Shown here in pieces: positions 21,152 through 32,800 of a stretch of 64,000 nt of DNA (position 1 is the first letter of the stretch; the number at the start of each line of letters is the position of its first letter). The translations under genes and the position numbers were made by a program. This DNA comes from Mantamonas sphyraenae (lineage: Eukaryota > CRuMs > Mantamonadidae), in the NCBI GenBank assembly GCA_026936335.1, contig JAPMXV010000052.1:248001-312000 (forward strand). Direction: 5' to 3'. The notes beneath the pieces were generated by a model. That model saw only the letters and a list, made by a program, of their open reading frames with translations. It did not search any database and was not told the DNA's origin.

Positions 21152-24100
21152 GACGACGTCAACACCCAAAAAATCACTCTCCCATGTTCTACAGTATTTG
21201 AATGGGCGAGGCTGCGGATACGCCTTTGTCGCACGCTCTTGAAAGCCCACTTTTCCGTCGACATGACCATCGATGTGATCACGGGACCGCCTACAGCGCT
21301 GGTGGTGCACTCGCCTGCCAGTGCCTCTGTGGTGGTTGAAAACCGTGTGTTTCAGCCCTTGGCGCCGTCGACTTGCGCGTCGTAGATGCCGGTAACAACA
21401 TGCTGGGTGCACTCGATGGACTCAATCGCACTGTGAGCGCGTCTGCCAGCGCTGGTGGTGTGCTCGTGGGCGTCCAGGTGGTCACCAGCATGTTTGGCCG
21501 CGCCGTGTTTTCCGATCTTGCCCTGCAATCGCCACAGAACGGCTCCTACACGCTGTGGTTCCTTGTACAGGGTCTGCGCAACACGTCTGTGGCTGTCCAG
21601 GTGGGTGTGGGTCAGCCGTACGCGCTGGCTCGCATTGCCCCCGTGACGACCCTTTCCTACGCGTCCATTGCCTCTGTGCCTCTGTCTACGATCACCGTGG
21701 AGCTTCGAGACGCAGGCGATACCGTGACCACGGGTGATGTGCACGTGCATGCTGCATTGAATGTCTCCATCGCTGGTGTCACTCTGCAGGGCACACTGAC
21801 GAAAGCAGTCGACGCCAACTCTGTCCGCGTGTCCTTCACCGATCTCAAGCTCACGGGACGCATCCCCATCGTCTCTTACGGCATTGTCATGTCTGCATAT
21901 GCGCTGCGAAATGTCACCGTGTCGCTCTCTGTGTACCCTGGCCCTCCCACACAGATTGTTGTTCCCCCGATCACAGCCACCGTGCCGTCGCGCACAAGCA
22001 GTCCCGTGCCACCGCTCCAAGCGATCCTCTACGACAACGGAGGCAACGCTGTTGGCTCCTTTGACGCGTCGCACCGTTTGGTGAGCGTCCAGACATTGAA
22101 CGCATCACTGGTTGCTACGGGCCTGACGCCCGTCAACAGCACCGCAGGCAACGCCACCTTTACCACAGTGGCCTTTTCTGCACCTGCTGTCGGTTGGTAT
22201 GCACTGCGCTTCTCGGCTGCATCCCTCCAAAGTGGCGATGTGGCCGTGCAGGTTGTCACAGGGCCAGCGGTGAGGTTGGAAACCACGTCGCCTGCGTCTG
22301 TTTCGGTGTCTTCTGGCGTTTCCGTGCCTTTGGGTGTGTTGTGATCCATGCGCTGGACGCGGGCTCAACCGCGTGCTTGCAGGCGACTCGCTGGCAACGC
22401 GTTCAGTGAACGTCACCGTCGACAACACCGCTAGTGGACTGGGAACAACACAACCTACGTCATGAGTGCAGGTGTGGTGAGCGTGAATGCCTTGCTCTTT
22501 CAGAAACCTCGCACCGGCGCGTACACCTTGACTTTTGCTGCGGATGGCTTGTCGAGCTCCATCGCTAACGTGAACGTGACTCTGGGCACTGCATACCAGC
22601 TCGTGCTCGCCACAAACTGGACGATGCAGTTTGCATCGACTCGAGAGTACCAGATCCCAACGCTGCACGTGACCCTTGACGACGTTGCAGGCAACTCGCT
22701 GGTTGGTAGCGACGCAGTCACGCGAACTGTAAGCGTTCAATCCACGAGCTTGAACATCAGTGGCACAACAAGCGAAAGTATGTCCCTGGGATCCGTCGAG
22801 ATGAACGCGGTCACGGTACTCCATGGCCGCAAGGGGATCCATACCATCAGCGTCACGTCTGCCGGTCTTCAGGAAGTGAACATCACTGTCAATGTGACAG
22901 AAGGCAACGCCGAGAGGCTGCTGATTGTGGAACGTCCCTCGTTGGTCGTGTCGTCTGATGAATATGTGCATCTGTTTCCACTGACTGTGCATTCGCTGGA
23001 CGCAGGCGGAGTGCAAACGGCGCTCTATCCCGAGGACTCGGTGGCTTCCACCACGCTCATCGGCGCTCCTGCCGACTCTGATGTGGCACTCGTGGGCTAC
23101 ACCGCAGAGTACATTGTGGACGGAGTCGCCAACTTTACGAATCTGCAGCTGTACCGTCCGAGCCCGCAAGATTACACGATCACACTGACCACGCCGACGT
23201 GGACGTTCGACTCGTTCACCGTAACCGTGGTTCCAGGTGCGCCGTATGAGCTGGTGAGCGAATTCAACACACTCTCCCAACGATCGTCGACCTTTTCGAC
23301 TGCACTGGGCACGGTTACCATCCGGCAGAGGGACGCAGGAAGAACGTGGCTGTACGACCATCCCAACGAAAAGGACATCACGGCTGTCCTTCTGAACAAC
23401 ACCGCCACGCTGCGCAGCACGGGTTCTGTCGAGCGCATGCGCAACGGCACGGCTGTGTTTGCTTCGCTGGCGTTGCTCTCCCCACCCTTGGGCGTGTATG
23501 GCATCGAGTACCGTGCGCCAGGACTGATCAGCGCCCAATCACACGTGCGCATTGTGGTTGGGCCTGCTGCACGGCTTTCCAGCACCACCTCGGCAGTGAC
23601 AGCCACCAGCAACATCTTCCCTTGTCAGCTCGTTTACAGTGCGCGCATACGATGGAGGAGAGGCTGTGGGCGACACAGACACGATCTCTCGCGAGACCGA
23701 CGTCAGCGTGCAGAGCGGCGGTCCAGGCGCCTTGGATGCAAACCGGCAACCTCTGGCCACGCCGATTCTGGCCGGACGTGTCAGATACACCATGCAGGCA
23801 GGCGTGGTGACCATCGACGGAGTGCGCTTGTTGCGCCCGCGTGCTGGCGTGCATGTGCTGGTGGTCACACAAGGCAACCTGCAGCCTGCATTGGTACAGG
23901 TCAACATCTCCAGCGGCGTTGCCGAACATCTGCTTGTACAGGGCGGTGGGAAACAAACACTGACGTACGCAGGCAGCAACGCAGCCGATGTGCCTGTCAA
24001 CGGCGTGACTATGCGTGTTGTGGATGCAGGCGGAAATGCCCTCGACGCAAACACGCCCACATCGCCCAGCACGCAGCTCGTTGTTGACGCCCAGCTGCCC

Positions 24101-25196
24101 TCTGTAGCGATCTCTGTGAGCAGCAGCGACGGCGTGTTGCGCGCTGGCACTCTGTCGCGTGTGGCCTCGGCTGCAAATGGCTATCAGGTGGACTTTGCCG
24201 ACGTGCGCATCACCCCCACGGCTGGCACGTACACACTCGCCTACACCGCCAGCGGCCTGGAACCCACCACCAGCAGCGTCACGGTGATGCATGGACCCGC
24301 ACACACCCTCCGCTTTGTCCGCAACATGACCTTGTTCGTCGACAACCGCAACTCGGCGGAGCAGCCGTTCCCCGTTCAGCCCGAAGTCGAAGTGATCGAC
24401 ACAGCAGGCAACAGGGTCAACACATCGGATGTGCTCGTGCGCATCCTGGTGTCTCGGTACACACAAGGAGCCACGTACGAAAAGGCAGCTCTCGATGGAA
24501 TCGCCAATTTCACCGGCGTCTTCTACACCGGTCCCTTTGGCGACGCGGTCGACGTCACCGTGATTGGCAACGTGATCAGCAACGACGCGCAGTTGTCTCC
24601 GCTCGTGCTGCCCAAGGCCCTGACCTTCATCACATGCCCCGAGTACCGACCCAGCTCCGAGCCCACCGGCACCAAAGACTCGTGTTTCTGCTCGCCAGGT
24701 CACTATTCCATCACTCCACACTCGCCTTGCCTTGGCTGCGACCAGTTTGGCTACCAACCCAAACCGGGCCAGGATAAGTGTGAGCCTTGCCGTGCCAACA
24801 GGGACACCAACGGCATCCTCGGGGCAACCAACGCCAGCCAGTGTCTGTGTTCCGACGGCTTCTACGAAAACGCCTTTACCAATGGCGACTGCCAGATTTG
24901 CCCTGCTGGTGGCGTGTGCAGCCAGAGCGAGGATGGCGGCTACACAACCGGCACGGGCTACTTCAGCTTCAATCTGGCCGAAGCCAAGTTTGTGCGCTGC
25001 CCCAATCCGGACGCCTGCCTGGGTGGAGGCAACTCCACCTGTGCAGAGGGCTACCACGGTCCACTTTGCTCACTGTGTGACCCAGGATACGGCAAGCGCG
25101 GAACAACTTGCCACAAATGTGACGCCGAGGCGGTGAGCTGGCTGTACGTGGTGGGCACCCTCCTGGCGCTCATCTACATCATGGCAGGGAGCAGAG
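21152..25196 (+). pseudogene. Fragment of a large extracellular Ig-like repeat receptor, several frameshifts, cut at both ends by the inverted repeats
   Basis: Conceptual reading gives repeated beta-sandwich (filamin/Big-type) modules with a recurring core V.V.DAGGN.L......TR.V.V and endings such as G.YTL.F...GL, many N-glycosylation sites, then a Cys-rich stalk (24630-25130; CSPGHYSITPHSPCLGC, CPAGGVCSQSEDGG, CSLCDPGYGKRGTTCHKC) and one membrane segment (SWLYVVGTLLALIYIM) that runs straight into the right arm at 25197. The frame changes near 21360, 22335, 22370, 22455 and 23618. The N-terminus, with any signal peptide, and everything after the first membrane helix are missing. Protist surface receptors with such stalks usually continue into more membrane helices. 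I read this as a decayed fragment, though some frameshifts may be assembly errors. Exact function unknown. Confidence 0.75.
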
Positions 25197-25867
25197 GAGA
25201 TCAAGAAACATGTGGGACGCACAAGGACGGATCGGCAAACGCCGAGACACAGGGTGGAAGTCAAGAGGGCGTATGGGATGCAGGAAGGGTGGAGTGTGGC
25301 GGGTGGGTGGAACGCGTATGCCTGGGGAGGGTGAGAGAGATGGAGGAGCGTGGGTAAAGGCGGAGCTGGTACATGAGCCAATGTGGTGTGGTGTGCTGTA
25401 AACAAGCGAGCCGGGGATGAAGGTGGTTGAGGCGGGAAGAGGGGGGGGGAAGGTGGGAGGCGAAGGGAGTGGCAGGTGGGAGGCGAAGGGAGTGGCGGGT
25501 GAGAGGCGAAGGGAGTGGCGGGTGAGAGGCGAAGGGAGTGGCGGGTGGGAGGCGAAGGGAGTGGCGGGTGGGAGGCGAAGGGAGTGGCAGGTGGGTTTGT
25601 TGTTGTTTGGAGGAGGAGGTGTTTGGGGATGAATGATTCGTGGTGATGGATGTGAGATGCATGTGGGATGGAAAGAGGGTGTATTGCATGCATGTAAAGT
25701 TTTACAGTTGCAGAGGGGTTCTGCGATGTGTGAGGAATGGGCAGAGGGAAATTGGGAAACCCGGAGAAGGGCGAGAAAGTGGCCGGTCGGGAGGCAACGA
25801 GTACTCCCGAAGCGAGTGTATGCTCAGGGGACGTCATTTGAGCATGATGGGATGGTGGAAATGCATC

Positions 25868-25874
25868 AAAAAAA
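25868..25874 (-). terminator. RNA polymerase III terminator for the right-arm tRNA-Thr
   Basis: Seven A on the plus strand read as T7 on the minus strand, directly after the tRNA 3' end. Confidence 0.85.
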
Positions 25875-25876
25875 GA

Positions 25877-25949
25877 AGCTTCAGCCCGGATTTGAACCGG
25901 GGATCTCCTGATTACAAGTCAGGCGCCTTGACCACTTAGCTACTGAAGC
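25877..25949 (-). tRNA. tRNA-Thr (anticodon TGT), right-arm copy
   Basis: Identical over all 73 nt to the left-arm copy, on the opposite strand. The T7 terminator is preserved (complement of the A7 run 25868-25874). Confidence 0.96.
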
Positions 25950-27511
25950 GGGCAACTACTAAAAGTGAGTTATTGGTCAAATTTTTGGTTGGTGGCGAAT
26001 TCGTGCAGTGTAACGACCACAAGCGCAGCTATCCACCACCTCCGCCCCATCCCCATTTTCTTCTCGGCAATACACGAGGTTGTGCGTGGCCTCCTCTTCC
26101 ATCCTGCCAATTCTGCTTCTTTCGTCGCACTCGCCCTAACCCCCTTCTCCTTTCCCAGTGCCCCCTCCCCCTCCCCCTCCCCCCCCCCCCCGCCCGCATC
26201 TCAGCCTCCATCCTCCTCCACCCCACCCCCCCCCCTCCACCCCACTCGGACCCGGCTGAAGCTGCATTCGTTTTGCATTTCCACCATCCCATCATGCTCA
26301 AATGACGTCCCCTGAACATACATTCCGTTGGGAGATGGTCATCGCCTCCCAACCTGCCACTTTCTGCCCTTCCCGGGTTTCCCGGGTTTCCCGATTCTTA
26401 TCCAATTCTCATCCTCCACTTTCCCCCTCACACCACAAACCGCAAACCCATTTGCCACTGCAGTATGCAACACACCCTCCTCCCATCCCTCATCCAATTG
26501 CTGTTCCAGTTGGGCCACTTCTTCACGCAGGCCTTCCTTCATGGCGTCCACATCGACAAGCTCACGCCTCACAATCATTGACTGCGACGTTGCCGCACAA
26601 CTCCATGCGCAGATTCTCTATCAAGCTGCGCAAGGAAATGGCATCATGCTCGACCTCCTCTTCCAATCCTTCCTCCAAACAACAATCACTCCCTTCACCC
26701 CCCCCCCCTTCCCCCGCGCTCTTCCCGCCTCAACCACTCAACCACCTTCATCACCGGCTCGCCTGTCTACAGCACACCCCACCACATTGGCTCATATACC
26801 TGCTCCGCCCATACCCACGCTCCCCCACTCTCACACACCCTTCCCACACATACGGTTTCCACCCATCCACCGCCACACTCCACCCTCCCCTGCACCCCGT
26901 ACGCCCTCTTGACTCCCAACCTGTCGCTCAGAACCTGCCAGTCTGTCCTTGTACGTCAAAAGCGTTTCTTGATCACCTCTTGCCTTGTCCACGTCGCCGA
27001 CAATTCCCACCCACACACTGCCACACTCCCACCGCAGCCCCGTCCCACCGTCCCTCCTTCTCCCTCCCATCCCCCCCCCCCCCCCACCACCACCACCACC
27101 GACTCCCACCCTGCAATCCCTCCCCCCCCCCCACCCCAGCCAACCCCCAAATTTCTCCATATTCATCCCACCAACACTCATGAGCACGCCAATGTGAGAC
27201 TGCTCCAATAGAAGGGATCAACAATACGTCGCAGTTCACTTAGGCCGTCCAATGTGGAACACGGCTTGGAGAGTGGAACCGCGCAGTGCACTGCTTGGGA
27301 TCAGCTGTGTGCCTGACTGTATCAAACAAGTTCCCTAGGGACACAAGACACAAGAGCACACACGTACTCACGTAGTTGGTGAGATCGCAGGTGTCCTATG
27401 GTGCCGCATGGGGAACCAGACGCGACTCTTCTTTCGAATGCCATCCACCGTGGCCACACGGCCGCGTGAACCCGCCAACACGGCCAACCAAATCCCCCTG
27501 TGAACACGCTC

Positions 27512-29391
27512 ATGTCCCAAACGCGCGCCATGATGGATGAAGACGCGATGGATGGGGCGTCTGTGCAAGATGGCCCCTCCGTGCACGCGACACCAGCACC
27601 CGAACGCATCTTGACCACAACGAAGCACGCCACGCCGGAAGACTCCACCCCGTCCACCCTGTCCGACGACTTTGCACAGTACAGCGGGTAAGAACAACAG
27701 CAGCCACCCATCCCCCTCCCCACCCCACCCATCCCCTGTACTGACATAACCAGGGTGACCCGTGCGCGCTGTGTGTTTTTGACAGGTCAGTCCCCGGCGA
27801 CCAGCACCAGCAGCTGGACGACGCAGCACAGGGTACCGCCTCACGCCAGAGAACACCGCCCTCTCGCACGGAGACACTGCTGTCACAGGTGCCAATGGAG
27901 GTGTGGCAGCGCATCATCCCCCGCCTGGACGCCGCCAGCGCCCTTGCCCTCTGCTCCATCAACAAACACATGGTGGACATGGGCGACCAGTACCAAGTGG
28001 ACAACCAGCCGCTGAGGAGCACCCTTGTGTCCGCATTGGGCGAGTTCGGTGGTGTGGTGGTCAAGAATGGCGACAAGCTGCACCAAGTGCCACGGCTGCA
28101 TCGCCTCGCAACACACACGGCCCTGTTTGAGCTGTTTGGGGAGAACAGCCTGCCTGAACGCATCCATGCAGAGGATCTGCCATCTCTGTGTGGACGCTCA
28201 CTGCACGCGCTGCGGTTCGTGCTGCGGCGAACGGAATTGGTCAACCATTCCTCCCACAAACTGAAGATGATGGTCCAGATCTGTGTGCCCTTCCGCGAGG
28301 CAACGTACGCCGTTTACAGGGAAGCCGGTGCCCCGCAAAGCCTTCTGCAAACCTGTAGGTTGAACGGCAGCATGGACGCGATCTACAACGGCGACACCGC
28401 GGGGTTTGACGATGCCACAGGACAGTTGGGTGATGCAGACTCCCTCGGACGAACACTCGCAGACGTGCCACTGTCCAACATAGCGGCGTACCTCGAGCAC
28501 GCTGGAGATGCGGTGCACTGCACAAACAATGCGTTGACGCAGGTGTTGGTGGGACACGGCGTGGCCGGTGTGGAAGAAGCAATGGCAATGGGACTGAGCG
28601 GCTGTGATGGCATGCTAGCCCGCGTTCCTAACGTGCTGCTGAAACACGAGTGGCAACCCTTGCTGCGCGTCTGTATGGCGGCAAAGGACATGTCTCTGTT
28701 GGAAGGCCTGGGAAGCGTTCTGAAGAACCGCTCACTCGTGGCGTGTGTGCTGTCCACGGTACCCGTGGGTACTCTGATCACGAGCACACCAGCCTGTGAT
28801 TTCCACCAGGCACTCGTTCTGGTGCAAGGTGAGGAGAAGGCCATGGCCACCCTTCGTCGTCACGCCCACAAACTGTATCTGGCAGCCCTGCAGGTTGTGG
28901 ACACGGGGGAATGGATGCTGGACACACCCCAGATCGCGTCGAAGCTGAAGGACGAAGGGTTGGCAAACCTGTACCGGATTCACCGTCATCGTGGTGCGAT
29001 TGGTCTGCTGATCCAGCGCAATGCTTGGCGGACGGTCATTGACATTGCAGATGCGAGGGATTTGACATCACAGCTGTCCATCCTGGGCATGGTGCTTCCA
29101 GAGGAGCACGTTGTCTCCTTCCTCTTGCACGCTGGAGCCCAATCGAAAACGCAGGCAAAGCATGCGTTGGCATGGGTGTTGGCACACCAGGAGGAGCAAC
29201 TGGATGACGACGCAGTTGTGGAGCTCTACAATGTGTGTCACCTCAAACAAGCGCTTCGTTTGCTGGTGGAGCGGGAGGCATGGGCGAAGGCCATTGCCAT
29301 TGCAGATCCAAGGGATCTGGTGGAGCAGCTGAAGAGCACACGCAAGGAGCTTCCTCAAGAGCATGCCATCAGATTCAACAAGCTCGCGTAA
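27512..29391 (+). CDS. F-box protein A with short repeat tail, 593 aa
   Basis: Exons 27512-27687 and 27786-29391; the 98-bp intron (GTAAGA...TTTTTGACAG) has the same position and phase as in the two paralogues downstream. The first exon is an acidic, disordered leader. An F-box follows at about residues 90-140 (MEVWQRIIPRLDAASALAL), which in this family binds Skp1 and makes the protein a substrate adaptor of an SCF ubiquitin ligase. The rest is alpha-helical, with only about two of the 85-residue repeats seen in copies B and C (VLPEEHVVSFLLHAG; LPQEHAIRFNKLA), and the protein stops there. It therefore lacks the roughly 400-residue C-terminal domain of B and C and is either a short family member or a truncated copy. 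Substrate unknown. Confidence 0.8.
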
Positions 29392-29879
29392 CGCCTCGCA
29401 ATCTGGGATGCCGTGCAGCGGGGACTACAATGAGGAAGAAGTTGGAACAACACAACGGCGCAGGGAAGCACCGACGGAATGAAAATGGCGTTGGATGATG
29501 GGATGACGCTGGATTGCAGTATGGAGGTGGGCGTACAGGTGAAATTCCGGCGGATTCTTGATCACTCGCTCGAATCCCAGCACATCGCGCCCCAGGGCAA
29601 TGGGGAAAGGGAGACTCATGGATAGGGGATTAAATGCATTAAATCCGTCGATGGGTGCGCTTGGGTTGTTTCGTGGGACACAATGGGTCGTTGTAGTGAG
29701 CAGCCACACCTCGCACGTCGGCGTGGTTTGCAGCCAGTGTGGGTGTTCCCAGAGAGGGGAAAGGCAGGGTTTGGTCGGAGACGACTGAGAGGGCAGAGTA
29801 TCAAAGATGAGGCCACTGTGCCAGCTCTGCCTTTGCCAACCGAAACCACACCCAACGCGACCACTGTGGACTCACATCA
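29392..29879 (+). other. Spacer between F-box genes A and B
   Basis: 488 bp in which I see no gene. It holds the 3' flank of gene A and the 5' flank of gene B. The last 60 bp (CTCTGCCTTTGCCAAC...) resemble the segment upstream of copy C at about 35250, consistent with duplication of promoter plus gene. Confidence 0.6.
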
Positions 29880-32800
29880 ATGTCCCACAAGCGTAGCACG
29901 ATGTCCAGAGACGAGGACAAGGGCGATGTGGATGGTGAAGAAGAGAACCCGTCCGTTGACGCCACCCCTGCGCCCAGACGCCAGCGGGTGGCCAGGATCC
30001 GCACTTTGGCAAAGCTCACCAGCCACCATACCGACGGCACACGGACAACCAGGTACGTAGCTCTGCCGCCACACATCCCCCCCCCCCCCCCACTCCACCC
30101 ATCCCCTGTACTGACATGGCCAGGGTGAACCCGCGTGCGCTGTGTGTTTTTCTGACAGGTCAGTGCCCGGCGACCAGCACCAGCAACCTGGCGACGCAGC
30201 ACAGGACACCGCCTCACGCCAGAGAACTCCGCCCTCTCGCATGGACACACTTCTATCTCAGATCCCGGTGGAGGTGTGGCAGCGCATCATCCCCCGCCTG
30301 GACGCCGGTGCCGCCCTTGCCCTCTTCTCCATCAACAAACACATGGTGGACATGGGCGACCTGTACCAAGTGGACAACCAGCCGCTGAGGAGCACCCTTG
30401 TGTCCGCATTGGGCGAGTCCGGTGGTGTGGTGGTCAAGTATGGCGACGAACAACACCGGGTGCCGCGACTGAACCGGCTCTACCTGAACCGGGCCCTGTT
30501 TGAGCTGTTTGGGGAGAACAGTGTGCCTGAACGCATCCATGCAAAGGACCTGTCATCTCTGTGTGGACGCTCGCTGCCTGTGCTGTACTGTGTGCTGCGG
30601 CGAACAACGCCGGTCGCCCACTTTGAGGACGAGGACGAGTACTTCGACCTGCGAAACGCCATCGAGGATTGTCTGCCTTTCGAGGAGGCATTGGGAGGCT
30701 TGTTGATGGCAGCAGGCGACCTGGAGTATGTCGCGGTATACAGGGACGTGTGGTCCGACATGGATGCGATCTACAATGGGGACAGCGGGAGGCAGTTCAC
30801 CCACGGGTGTTTGGGTGAGCCGGACTCAAAGGGACGCACACTGGCAGATGTGCCACTGTCCAACATCGTTCCACACGTGAATTATGTCATGGAACAGGAA
30901 GATGGGATGCTGGAGCACACGTTGAACGCACTGACGCAGGTGTTGGTCGGACACGGCCTTGCTGGTGTGCAGGAGGCAATCGCAATGGGACTGAGCGGCT
31001 GTGATGGCATGCTTGCATGCATTGCAGATGTGCTGCCAGAATCCGAGTGGCCAAACGCGTTGCAAGCAGTCTGTGAGTCGGAGGAGAACTTGACTACTCT
31101 GTTGGAGGAGTTGCGGCGTGTGCTGGACAACCGCGCACTGGTTTCATGTGTGCTGTCCACGCTTCCTATTGAAGCTCTGGTCATGAATGCACCAGCCGAT
31201 GCACTGCACAAGGCGCTCATCCTGGTGGAGGGCCGGGGGAAAGCCATGGCCACACTTGTCAAACAAGCCAAGCTGTTCTACGTGGCAGCACTGAGGGACC
31301 GGACCAAGGCGCAATGGATTGCCAGCACACCTCAAATCGTGTCACAACTCGACAACGATGCCGTGGCACAGCTGTATGGAAAGCATCGTCTCCAGCAACT
31401 TCTGGCTGTTCTGGTGGAACGGGAGGCATGGGAGGAAGTCATTGACACTGCAAGACCAGGGGATCTGACGGAAGTGCTTGACAGCATGGGCATGGTGCTT
31501 CCGCAGGAGCATGTGCTGCGATATCTCAAGCGTGCCCGAACAGGTGATAACGCTGCTGTGAAGTGGGTGCTGGACCAACACGGAGAACAGCTTGATGACG
31601 ACTCTGTTGCAGCCATGTACAGGGTATGTCCACACAAGGAAGCCGTTCGTTTGCTGGTGGAGCGTGGGGCATGGGAGGCGGTCATTGACATGGCCACACC
31701 TGATGATCTGAGTGTTTTCCTACGCGACAAGGGCATGGTGCTTCCGCAAGAGCATGTGCTGCGATTTCTCGAGCGTGCCCAAAGAGCAGAACACCGGCAA
31801 GCAACTGCTGCGGTGGGGTGGGTGCTGGTCCACCACGGGCAACAGCTGGATGACGACACCGTTGCGCACCTGGTCAAGACCTATCGACACAAGAAAGGCA
31901 TGAGTTTGCTGGTGGAACGGGAGGCATGGGATGTGGTCATTGACACGGCCCCACCTGGTGTTCTGAGTGTTTTCCTACGCGACAAGGGCATGGTGCTTCC
32001 GCAAGAGCATGTGCTGCGATTTCTCGAGCGTGCCCAAAGAGCAGAACACCGGCAAGCAACTGCTGCGGTGGGGTGGGTGCTGGTCCACCACGGGCAACAG
32101 CTGGATGACGACACCGTTGCGCACCTGGTCAAGACCTATCGACACAAGAAAGGCATGAGTTTGCTGGTGGAACGGGAGGCATGGGATGTGGTCATTGACA
32201 CGGCCCCACCTGGTGTTCTGAGTGTTTTCCTACGCGACAAGGGCATGGTGCTTCCGCAAGAGCATGTGCTGCGATTTCTCGAGCGTGCCCAAAGAGCAGA
32301 ACACCGGCAAGCAACTGCTGCGGTGGGGTGGGTGCTGGTCCACCACGGGGAACAGCTGGATGACGACACTATTGCGCACCTGTTCAAGACCTATCGACAC
32401 AAGAAAGGCATGAGTTTGCTGGTGGAACGGGAGGCATGGGATGTGGTCATTGACACGGCCCCACCTGGTGTTCTGAGTGTTTTCCTACGCGACAAGGGCA
32501 TGGTGCTTCCGCAAGAGCATGTGCTGCGATTTCTCGAGCGTGCCCAAAGAGCAGAACACCGGCAAGCAACTGCTGCGGTGGGGTGGGTGCTGGTCCACCA
32601 CGGGCAACAGCTGGATGACGACACCGTTGCGCACCTGGTCAAGACCTATCGACACAAGAAAGGCATGAGTTTGCTGGTGGAACGGGAGGCATGGGATGTG
32701 GTCATTGACACGGCCCCACCTGGTGTTCTGAGTGTTTTCCTACGCGACAAGGGCATGGTGCTTCCGCAAGAGCATGTGCTGCGATTTCTCGAGCGTGCCC

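Larger units (their letters stand above)
25197..27311. repeat. Right arm of the large inverted duplication
   Basis: This is the reverse complement of 18997-21151, including the tRNA, the 22-bp repeat array (about 6 copies, 25440-25590) and the inner palindrome. Length differs by about 40 bp from the left arm through tract-length changes. I saw no obvious target-site duplication outside the two outer ends. Confidence 0.95.

Noticed and set aside
1-25949. Functional link between threonyl-tRNA synthetase and the two tRNA-Thr genes
   Set aside because: They are 19-25 kb apart and the tRNA copies belong to a duplicated element; co-location looks accidental.
18997-27311. Target-site duplication flanking the inverted duplication
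   Set aside because: Bases outside the two outer ends (GGCTGC on the left, CCTGAC on the right) show no matching direct repeat.
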